15,170 nucleotides of DNA from Mycoemilia scoparia (lineage: Eukaryota; Kickxellomycota; Kickxellomycetes; Kickxellales; Kickxellaceae). Location: contig JANBPU010000350.1 of NCBI GenBank assembly GCA_027575805.1, positions 1 to 15,170 of the forward strand. The letters are read 5' to 3'. The notes below the pieces were generated by a model. The model was not told where the DNA came from, ran no database searches, and was given only the letters and a program-made list of their open reading frames with translations. The number at the start of each line of letters is the position of its first letter. The first letter of the stretch is position 1. The position numbers and the translations under genes are program-made. Below, piece by piece: positions 7,952-15,170 of this stretch.

Positions 7952-8928
7952 TAATGATGTATTTTTAATTTGACTATAGGGCTGTAGTGGTGGCATTGGC
8001 AGGGGCTATTTCTCAGTAATAGCGGTGCAAGGAAGTTATTTGTCAGAAATTTGCATCCATGTGTGACTGGACAAGTACTAGTAATGGTTTTATTATTGTC
8101 ACCATCGCCCCCATGACATGGCACTACATTTCTAATGTAAAAACATACCTTGTAGACAAAATAAGGGGTTTTCGGTTACATGTTATGGTTGGCGATGATG
8201 CTGGCAAGTGAAATGGTGTCAAAAGAAGGATAAAGGAATAACCGCTCGGAAATAAATCGAAATTTTCACGGACCCGAACAAGAACAACCCCTTATTTTCT
8301 CGTAATCGGTAATAATAGAAGCACGCATGCACTAATGACCTCGGATGCAGATAATTTTGTAGCTGTGTGCATTAGCACATTGTATGTCATTAGAAAGGGG
8401 GTGGTGGCTCCTGCTATAGCAATTCTTTATCATTTTTGCGTGTTTGCAAAATGTAAATCACATACTAGTTCTGCTGGCTTTGGTCCTCTATCTCCATTTC
8501 TGCATATTATCTCTATCACTTTTTGCAAAAATTCCCCTTGGCAACAAAGTGATTTATCTATACATTTTAAAAGTTTGCATTAATGTATGTTGTTTTTGGC
8601 ATGGTCTTTAAGTTGACCGAGTTTATTGAGGTCTATTTGACTCTTTAGCAAAGAAAATGCATATACAATGTTAGTTGTTTCTGTTCATGCGTCTTTTTTA
8701 TTTTGTAACAACTATCAATCAATGAAAGCTATTAATGTAATATCCTTTTGCCGTCGTCGGCTCCTCTTTCTCCTTCTTTGTTCTTTGTTCCAGTTGCGTG
8801 AAATAAGAGTCAAGAAAAATGCTCAATAATTGGTCTGTGTAACATTGGAAATTTGATTTTTCGGTGTCCGGAGCCAATAGTTTTTTATTTTGATTCACAC
8901 TGTTGCTGTTTATTACATCTGATGCAGC

Positions 8929-8946
8929 CACACACACACACACACA
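8929..8946. repeat. CA microsatellite (nine units)
   Basis: Nine perfect CA units. On the minus strand it yields a Cys-Val run in the short frames that cross it, so those frames are repeat artefacts. Confidence 0.8.
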
Positions 8947-9544
8947 GGCATTGTTACAGTCACAATCCTCTTCTTGTGTGAAAAGAAGCTCAACAAATCG
9001 AGTGAGTAGGCGTGTGTATGCGCTCGGTAACCCCGCGATTTTTTAGCTTTCCATATTTTAGAACATGAGCCAAAAAACTCTAGATCGAAAAAATGAGTCA
9101 AGACTCTACATACATCCCTTTCAGTGTATTTACCAAATCCACTTGATACTGTTGGTTTTGGCTCCTTCAACATACTTGTCCTTTTTCCTTCCCTCCACGC
9201 ATCTATCTATGTATCTATCTGATTACTTTGTTGTCTTCATGCTTTTCCTCTATCTTAACACATGATAGAGCAAGAGAATGTGATTTTCTTATTATGTGGG
9301 CTAATCAAGACAATTGATAAACGGCAAAATTATCTGGTTTCCATTTACCAATCTGGTGCACTAGCATTGTTGTATTTGGTTCACGTGGATAAATAGTAAA
9401 TAGTCCGTGCATATACAACACACAAGATACAACAGATGTTGTGTTTTGGCATTTGTTGTTTATCCATGACTGGTTAATTGATATTCAAACCATTAGTAAT
9501 TGGCATTTATGTTGGAAAGGTGAAGCCAAGATCTTCTTGCTGAG

Positions 9545-9572
9545 ACATATATATATATATATATACATATAT
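9545..9572. repeat. AT dinucleotide repeat
   Basis: Twenty-eight nt of alternating purine-pyrimidine, nearly all AT. Likely an easily melted segment and a length-variable microsatellite. Confidence 0.8.
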
Positions 9573-10098
9573 TTGCCTTTGACATTTGAATTGCTTGCCA
9601 AGCAATCAAACTGCTATTGTTATCAGTGTGTATGTCGATGGTACTCTCTTGTTGGCCCCCACATTTACAGCACGCATAATGTCCGGTCAGTTCTTCCGGG
9701 AAAATCGCAATCCCTGGACTGTTTATGACAAGAATGCCCCTCTTCTATTCAAAGCATTAGCATAATTTTGACATGCCATGATAACTGTAGATACCATTAT
9801 TACTAATAAAAATATTTTGTTATTTCTACCAGCTTTCTTATTTTAGAAAACCAATACTTTGAAAGATTGGTTAAATTCAAAAGAGTGGGCGGGAGAGATT
9901 GGTGGTTTATTGGCCTTCTTTCCGTCTCCTTATCCCCACCCGTATGACTGACTCAGATCCTTTAATGCATATGGTGGCAATCTTATTAAAACCTTTTCTA
10001 TAAAGAATATTCCCTATTGGAAAAAAGTGAAAGAGACCTGAGTAGCAGCAGCAGCATTCGGCAAGATGTGGACAGCATTAACAAATTTTTGGACTGAT

Positions 10099-10122
10099 AG
10101 AGAGAGAGGGAGAGAGAGAGAA
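10099..10122 (+). repeat. GA-rich microsatellite
   Basis: AG units interrupted once by GGG. Simple polypurine repeat in non-coding DNA. Confidence 0.75.
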
Positions 10123-11110
10123 TGAGCAAGTGAGATCTTTATGTGGCTTTAGTTTTTTTAGACAGAGGCATGTGGTGGAATAATTCCTATACTTGATAAA
10201 TCCAGTATATTGAGTATTTTATTTAAGCGTGTGAGTGAGCGAGAATGAGTTTACAGGTTTTCTTCTTTATTTGGTAAAAAAGCTAATTATTTGAGTGGGT
10301 TGGGAAAATTATGCATGTTTTGTGTAGCCTTGCCAAGCTTCAAACAACTTTTAACGGATTCCGATGTGACCTCTTTTCCGTTGTTACATAGACATATTCG
10401 TACATGCCTGAATGGTTTGCAACAAGTTGTTTCTGTGGTATTCTTTTAGCAAGTATTTATAATACTAGTCTCATCATTTGTCATCACAGCTATGAGTAGA
10501 AATAATTGTGTGATCGTGTGGTTAAGTCGTGATTGTGACAATGCTGGAACGTTTATCATTTTGAAATTTGATCTACTTATTTACAGAAACCTCCCCTTTT
10601 TTTAGTAAATTATCTGAAATTATCTCTGTGCTCTCATTGGCGGATTTTTCCTTTCTTCAACAGTGAGCACTACAGCAGTAGATTGTTGACTTTTTTCTAG
10701 TTCTAGTTAGTTTGGCTTTCAGGGTAATTATGATTGAGGCTTTTAAACAATAATGGTCTGATTTATATTCCACTTTAATTATCTGCTTTCTATATCAAAT
10801 TCACAATATTTTTTTCAAAACAAGAAATGTTGTCAAGTGGCTATGTTTCCTTTAGGGCTAGAGATTGGTTGAAATGTCGTAGTGGTTCCTCTATGGCATA
10901 AAATTTATATTATCTGCGCGTGGGGTTGGGGCCAAAATTCCAGTAATTATCTATTGTTTACCAATGTCCCTATGCTTGGGTTCTTGTAAATGCAATAACA
11001 CGCACCAACATCTTTCTGCCCCTTGTGGCATATACTGCCTCTAAAAACATTTTGCGGCCAGCTTCAATGTAGGAGTGCAGTAATAATGGTAGTAACGCGA
11101 CTCCATTTTG

Positions 11111-11468
11111 TTCTTAATTATCTGTCTATGGGCGTGCGTGATAGGGTGTATGAGGAGGAGAATCGTTTTCTAGTAATATAAAAGGAACAGAGGTAGTAAG
11201 TAGATGGCAGACAAAATAAAAGTAATTGCAAAGTCTGGGAGTGCCCCGTTTTCTGGAATGACAAAGTATTGACCGTGGTGATGGTGGTGGAGCACTTTAG
11301 GCAGCATCTTCTCCAAGGTTTTTTTGGCCATTTAAGCATAACGACGTCCACTGGTAGTTTGAATTTTATCCTCCCATCCTGAATTTCTTACGACTATACC
11401 CTTTACCTCACCCTTTTCCTACCTCAAGTTATATTATAGTTAACCATTGCTATTTTAGACTTTTAAAA
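11111..11468 (+). promoter_or_regulatory. Promoter region of the secreted-protein gene
   Basis: Two TATA-like elements are visible. TATAAAAGG at about 11177-11185 is the better consensus but lies 290 nt from the ATG. TTATATTATAG near 11429-11438 is close to the ATG. A pyrimidine-rich stretch ending in CAAG (about 11393-11427) precedes the second. GTTAAC (11439-11444) followed by TTTTAG could also end a 5' UTR intron, which would reconcile a distant TATA box with the start. That idea is speculative. Confidence 0.4.
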
Positions 11469-12188
11469 ATGAGACTAACTACCTTTTTTATTGCGGCATT
11501 GAATTTGTCTGTCGCCACTCTATCCATGCCAATTGACAATACTGATTCAGCCACTAACAACAATACAGTCGACAATACTAGTACACTAAATACTGGTGTT
11601 GCTGACGATACAGATAAAGTTGGCACGGATTCTAATGAAGCCATCGATATAGCCGACTATACAGAGGGTCTTGATGACACAAAAGGTCTTCAGGAGCTGA
11701 TGTCTCTATTTTCACAAGAGGAGTATGACTTTTTTACACCCAGCTTCGGTGATGTGGATGTTGACATTCAAGATGTTATAGAAAGTGCTCTGCCCGAAGG
11801 GAAGAAGATCCTTGAAGACGTACTCGGGGACTTTGACCTTGATATCGTGATGGGGCCCGATGCTGAGGTACAAATAAATAAACCAATAGCTGAAAAACAG
11901 AACTGGTTCCAAAAGATAATTGGGGACTTGTTTGCGAGTCTGAGCGACTCTATCAATATCAAGATCAAGGACAAGGTTAAAGAGAATGGAAAAGGTTTGT
12001 TGCCAAAGATAATTGGAAATATCATAGCTGATATAAATCTGTATCCTACAGTCGCCCTTGGTCAGAAAGAGCACAGTGAGGCTGAATCCAATGTTGAACC
12101 TGTGGATGAACCGGATGGTGAACTAGATGCTCAACCTGAGACTGACTCTGAAGTTAGTCCTGATGCTGAACCTGATAACGGATCTTAG
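11469..12188 (+). CDS. Secreted acidic cysteine-free protein, 239 aa, function unknown
   Basis: Intronless frame. Residues 1-19 form a typical signal peptide (basic MR, then hydrophobic TTFFIAALNLSVATLS), with cleavage likely near residue 19-21. The mature N-terminus is Asn/Thr/Asp-rich with N-glycosylation sequons at N31 and N36. A central region (about 95-195) mixes acidic stretches with amphipathic, hydrophobic-rich segments. The motif KIIGDLFASL (149-158) recurs as KIIGNIIADI (180-189). The C-terminal 30 residues are a degenerate acidic repeat (EPVDEP, EPDNG). There are no cysteines, so no disulfides, and no transmembrane helix or C-terminal hydrophobic GPI signal. Leu is coded CTG four times here but rarely in the other genes. 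An extracellular or vacuolar protein is likely. No known family is recognised. Confidence 0.75.
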   Translation: MRLTTFFIAALNLSVATLSMPIDNTDSATNNNTVDNTSTLNTGVADDTDKVGTDSNEAIDIADYTEGLDDTKGLQELMSLFSQEEYDFFTPSFGDVDVDIQDVIESALPEGKKILEDVLGDFDLDIVMGPDAEVQINKPIAEKQNWFQKIIGDLFASLSDSINIKIKDKVKENGKGLLPKIIGNIIADINLYPTVALGQKEHSEAESNVEPVDEPDGELDAQPETDSEVSPDAEPDNGS

Positions 12189-12675
12189 GATTGGACTTTT
12201 CCCAACATTATTATTTCATAATGTTAATCATTACATTTCTACCCTTCGCCAATATTTTATTTAAATATTTAAGTTATTATTATTTATATATTGTTGATTG
12301 TAATTTCATCTAAATTTGAAAATATATGTTCATCTGATATCAACAAAGGCTTGAAGATTTTCGAGAAACAATTTTATTTATTCATAGAAAAAGGGGCATA
12401 TGGTACATAAAAACAAAACGAATGACAGTTAAAACATAAAAATACATGAAATAAAAAGGAGAAAAAGGTCTACCTCTGTGTGTATGTGATCTGTTGTGTG
12501 TATACGTAAAAGAGATGTAGTTGTTAAGGAGTGAATTGTATGAAATATTGGTTTAGAAACGAAAGAATTAAAGGAATGTGATGTCAAGGTTTAAATGACT
12601 GTGTAAGAAAGGAATGAATAATTGGTTGATTGTGTGTTTGTTTTTTGGAGAGATATGTAGGTTTGGTTAAAACGC
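12189..12675. other. Convergent intergenic region between the secreted-protein and 425-aa genes
   Basis: AT-rich 3' flanks of two genes facing each other. Minus-strand AATAAATAAA lies at 12382-12373. No canonical AATAAA was found for the plus-strand gene, only AT-rich stretches near 12240-12330. No gene seen. Confidence 0.5.
12373..12382 (-). terminator. Polyadenylation signal AATAAATAAA
   Basis: Two overlapping AATAAA hexamers on the minus strand, about 295 nt past the stop codon of the 425-aa gene. Reasonable 3'-end signal for that transcript. Confidence 0.45.
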
Positions 12676-13953
12676 TTAGTTTGACATTCCAAACTCACCA
12701 CTTTGGCGAACATAGCCAGAGCTGTTGTTATTTCTAGCGGTGCTGCTAACAAAACAGTAATTGTGAATGGTATGTCTTGTTCTCAGGTCTTGCTTGTAGC
12801 TGTCTTTTCCCGAGTCATAGAGCACATTGAGTTCGTCAGGTGTCAAGCAATATGTTTGTTTACTGATTAGAACTGGACTTGAGATCTGAGTTTCACAGAC
12901 TCTGACTCCAGAACGAGTGGAATCATCTGTAGATTTCACTGAGTGACTCTTGTTGAATCGAAAGTTATCAAAGAATAAGCTGGATTTTGTATTTCTACGA
13001 GTTGCATTGTAAGAGAACGAAGCTTTGCGTTTTTTGAAAGACGCACTAGCGTCATACTTGTTGAGGGCAGAAATGCAACCTTTCACCTTTCTCAAAATGA
13101 TGTTGGTGGGAGGCATTAGGTCCTCATCAAGATCAGCTAGTCCATTTCTTTTGAAAATTGCAACCTTTTTCCCAACAAACTTTCTCAACCAAGACTTTCT
13201 GCCTTCAGTATCGTATTTAAGCTGATAGTCAAGCGAATTCAAGAAGCAATCATAATCAACATTGCTAAATTCCATAGCAGTTCGTATTTGATCAGCGATG
13301 TATGGTCCATCTCCAGCCGTGTCAATATTGGCATATTGGGACTGGGGTTGGTCATCACTGTTCACTTCATTTTTCACAAAAATTGGTACATTGGGCCATA
13401 TTCTGCAATAGCGACGAGTTGCAAAATCATCAATAATATCTTGACCCACGTCAAGTTGCTCGCAATCATTTCCTGCAAGGGTCTGATCATCGTCATCATC
13501 ATCAGAGTCGTCATCATAGTTGAGCTCATTGTCAGCCAAAGCCCCACTAGAGATGGATGTGACAGTCATTGGGTTTGAATAGCGATACAATTCAATGCTA
13601 TCTGATAGCTTTATCAATGAGCCTTCACTTCCACTTTGGGACATTGGTCCTTGAGTGTAATACTCAGTGAGCCTTTCTTTATCCTCTTCAAAGGTATCAC
13701 GTTTCCAGCTTTTGGCAATCTCTTCGTAGTCAGACTTAGGATAAAGGTCAAAGATTTCGTCAAAGTCATCTTCAACATTATCATCCAAGACTTTGGTTTG
13801 AGGCTGTTTGATGCTGGAGTTACAAAGCTTTGGTGAGAGTGGATAAGGCTTTACCGAATCAGTTGCCGATGGCTTGTCGACCAGAGTAATGTTGCTAGAG
13901 AAAGGAGCGTTTAAAACGAGGGTAGAATTGGAGTCATTCACTGTTGTTGTCAT
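12676..13953 (-). CDS. Intronless 425-aa protein with acidic patch and basic C-half, function unknown
   Basis: Long open frame beginning MTTTVNDSNS. An in-frame TAA two codons upstream fixes this as the first ATG unless splicing occurs. The N-terminal third is acidic (DDNVEDDFDEIFDLYP, about 57-72) with a predicted helix EEIAKSWKRDTFEEDKERL. A second acidic run lies at 147-157 (DDDSDDDDDDQ). A possible folded core spans about 175-300 (RRYCRIWPNVPIFV; DYDCFLNSLDYQL; SWLRKFVGKKVAIFKRNG). The region 306-345 is basic and Ser-rich and includes KRKASF, a basophilic-kinase-like site. The tail is Ser/Asn-rich. There is no signal peptide or membrane segment, so it is likely cytosolic or nuclear. I do not recognise the family. 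Length and internal patterning make it a real gene. Confidence 0.8.
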   Translation of the reverse strand: MTTTVNDSNSTLVLNAPFSSNITLVDKPSATDSVKPYPLSPKLCNSSIKQPQTKVLDDNVEDDFDEIFDLYPKSDYEEIAKSWKRDTFEEDKERLTEYYTQGPMSQSGSEGSLIKLSDSIELYRYSNPMTVTSISSGALADNELNYDDDSDDDDDDQTLAGNDCEQLDVGQDIIDDFATRRYCRIWPNVPIFVKNEVNSDDQPQSQYANIDTAGDGPYIADQIRTAMEFSNVDYDCFLNSLDYQLKYDTEGRKSWLRKFVGKKVAIFKRNGLADLDEDLMPPTNIILRKVKGCISALNKYDASASFKKRKASFSYNATRRNTKSSLFFDNFRFNKSHSVKSTDDSTRSGVRVCETQISSPVLISKQTYCLTPDELNVLYDSGKDSYKQDLRTRHTIHNYCFVSSTARNNNSSGYVRQSGEFGMSN

Positions 13954-14018
13954 TGCTTAGGGTTGATAAAATAAAGTTGTTTCTGAGGAGAATATCCGAA
14001 CTAGGTCTAATGTTGGTA

Positions 14019-14026
14019 TATTTATA
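14019..14026 (-). promoter_or_regulatory. TATA box TATAAATA
   Basis: Exact TATAAATA on the minus strand, 66-73 nt upstream of the ATG of the 425-aa gene. Sequence and spacing suit a fungal core promoter. Confidence 0.6.
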
Positions 14027-14655
14027 CTATTTGTATGGTAGTACTGAAAATTATTGATACAAATTCCAAATAATTCCATGGGTAGCAGTGGCACTGTTGG
14101 GACTTTGTTTCAGATGTTGTTCTAGAGAATCAACTCTAACCAAGTTACTTTACTGTTGAGAAAAACCAGTTAGCTATGAAGATACTTATTCCTTTAAAAA
14201 CCAGCGATTTGAGTTCTAACTCTAGTTTTTACTCAGTGGGATCCTTTGTATTGGATTGACCCTCAAGTAGTATTTTTAAAAAGATAGCTTCACATATAAT
14301 CATGAGGTAAGAAGCTCTATAATCGATAACTATGAGCTAATATACTCAAGGCATTTATTATTTAAAGCATAATTCCTAATATTTTAGAGTTTCCAAGTAA
14401 ACGCAATTCTAGTAAAAATTATCAACAGTTATGAGCAATAGATGTAAATCTTTAACTTTGAAGAGCTTTTAACCATTCATGTCTCGGGTCTTTAGTGTAG
14501 TCAAGCTATGAACCAAAGTTAGTGTTATGCATTAGATTTAGAATTAAAGGCAGAATCACAAGTGAAATATGTAAACAAGGGTCATTTTGTTAAAAGTCGG
14601 AAATATAAACAAAGAGTTTCAGGCCGTTGCTGCAAAGACGTGTTAAAAACGCGAA
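14027..14655 (-). promoter_or_regulatory. Upstream region of the 425-aa gene with a recurring motif
   Basis: No gene. Four related decamers of the form A(G/A)(C/T)TATGA(A/G)(G/C) occur at about 14172-14181, 14328-14337, 14427-14436 and 14504-14513, all in the same orientation. AACTCTA also occurs twice (near 14131 and 14217). They may be regulator sites or chance in AT-rich DNA. Confidence 0.35.
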
Positions 14656-14823
14656 TTGCCTATTTTGATTAATGTAAATATAAAGAAACTAAATACTAGT
14701 GTTTTGAAATCTTGGATGCATCAATCTCTTGCTTTACTTATTCTAACAAGTTTATATTTACTAATATATAGCACATTAAACCGTGCTTATTCGTTATATT
14801 TCATAACCTATTTTAGTCAGGCT

Positions 14824-14870
14824 TTGGTACCCAATAGTGGCATATTGGCCACTTTATAGCCACTTGGTAC
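14824..14870. repeat. TTGGTAC direct repeats enclosing a GTGGC/GCCAC inverted repeat
   Basis: TTGGTAC at 14824-14830 and 14864-14870 enclose AGTGGC (14836-14841), ATATTG and GCCACT (14848-14853). Compact nested symmetry of unknown role. Confidence 0.35.
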
Positions 14871-15104
14871 TCAGTGCGAGTCCATGTCATCCTCATTACC
14901 CACGCATTATTTGCTCCATTGCACACCCAAGGTATGTTGGCTTTCTCGACATGTTTATTCCAGTTTAATGAATGCTTTCTATCAATTCTTGACTAAAAAT
15001 GACTCAATTATTGTGCACATTTTGTAGAAATCAGCACAAATTGTGGCCTGAATGTACTACAATGCCCTGGATTCGTGCACCCGCGGACTTAGAAAAATTT
15101 TCTG

Positions 15105-15132
15105 TGGTGCTATTTTGTGAAAATAGCCACCA
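15105..15132. repeat. Hairpin-capable inverted repeat with a single bulge
   Basis: TGGTGCTATTTT (15105-15116), loop GTG, AAAATAGCCACCA (15120-15132). Twelve pairs form if one base of the right arm bulges. It lies close to the window edge, so its context is unknown. Confidence 0.5.
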
Positions 15133-15170
15133 ATCACGATTTCACTGCCTTCCTATGAGGCTTATTATGA

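Larger units (their letters stand above)
6451..8928. other. Gene-free upstream region, central part
   Basis: Stops are frequent in all frames and no intron-joined reading of convincing quality was found. It includes a 12-C run (6934-6945) and a CA tract (7917-7951). A TATATATAAA-like stretch near 7593-7602 could be a TATA box for an untranslated transcript, but no product is evident. Confidence 0.5.
8947..11110. other. Gene-free upstream region, distal part
   Basis: AT-rich and without a coding region I can support. Holds ATCT repeats (about 9201-9220), an AT run (9545-9572) and a GA tract (10099-10122). The longest plus-strand frame (9441-9728) is broken up by an AT-repeat Tyr-Ile run and has no recognisable domain. 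Confidence 0.5.
14656..15170. other. Non-coding right edge
   Basis: No convincing gene. The only short plus-strand frame (14656-14859) has AT-driven hydrophobic composition and no motif. Small inverted repeats are present at 14836-14853 and 15105-15132. A gene beyond the edge cannot be excluded. Confidence 0.4.

Noticed and set aside
8719..9173. Overlapping minus-strand frames with Cys-Val runs
   Set aside because: The Cys-Val segments are the CA microsatellite read on the other strand.
9441..9728. 95-codon plus-strand frame
   Set aside because: It crosses the AT microsatellite (Tyr-Ile repeats) and shows no coding pattern, splice support or recognisable motif.
14656..14859. Hydrophobic 67-codon frame that looks like a small membrane protein
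   Set aside because: AT-rich DNA often gives Leu/Ile/Tyr-rich frames. There is no start context or neighbouring signal to support it.
1..15170. tRNA, rRNA, CRISPR arrays, transposase or reverse transcriptase genes
   Set aside because: No tRNA B-box with matching structure was seen by eye, repeats are simple microsatellites rather than spaced arrays, and no mobile-element enzyme motif appears in any long frame. Very decayed copies could still be missed by eye.

Overview
This window reads as nuclear DNA of a fungus. There are no operons or ribosome-binding sites. Two of the four convincing genes carry spliceosomal introns with GTAAG-type donors, (G)CTAA(C/A) branch sites and TAG acceptors. TATA boxes and AATAAA signals sit where expected, and the non-coding DNA holds many short microsatellites. 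The lineage cannot be fixed from the sequence alone. A trihelix (Myb/SANT-like) factor with His/Ser/Pro-rich tails and introns of 81-350 nt would suit an early-diverging fungus such as Mucoromycota. An intron-containing budding yeast is the alternative. This placement is inference.

Layout. (1) 1-578: no gene; it holds the first copy of a diverged coding-like repeat (about 176-365). (2) 579-1305, plus strand: a three-exon gene for a 185-residue acidic-tailed protein of unknown function. (3) 1306-2162: convergent intergenic region with an AATAAA signal, the second repeat copy (1353-1535) and a 31-nt alternating purine/pyrimidine tract. (4) 2163-4985, minus strand: a three-exon gene for a 734-residue trihelix transcription factor. 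This is the best-supported functional call, and it appears only after the two introns are removed. (5) About 5050-11468: some 6.4 kb with no convincing gene, lying between the divergent starts of the trihelix gene and the secreted-protein gene. It contains microsatellites, a G-rich run, a 12-C run and a perfect 9-bp-arm palindrome. (6) 11469-12188, plus strand: an intronless gene for a 239-residue acidic, cysteine-free secreted protein. (7) 12676-13953, minus strand: an intronless gene for a 425-residue protein of unknown family with a good TATA box, convergent with gene 6. (8) 13954-15170: the promoter of gene 7, then non-coding DNA with several small inverted repeats.

How the parts may work together. 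Genes 1 and 2 converge, genes 2 and 3 diverge across a very long shared upstream region, and genes 3 and 4 converge. Nothing shows that the four proteins share a pathway. The long region upstream of a regulator gene is the most suggestive architectural feature: very long upstream regions are known for some fungal master regulators. I saw no tRNA, rRNA, CRISPR array, recognisable transposase or reverse transcriptase.
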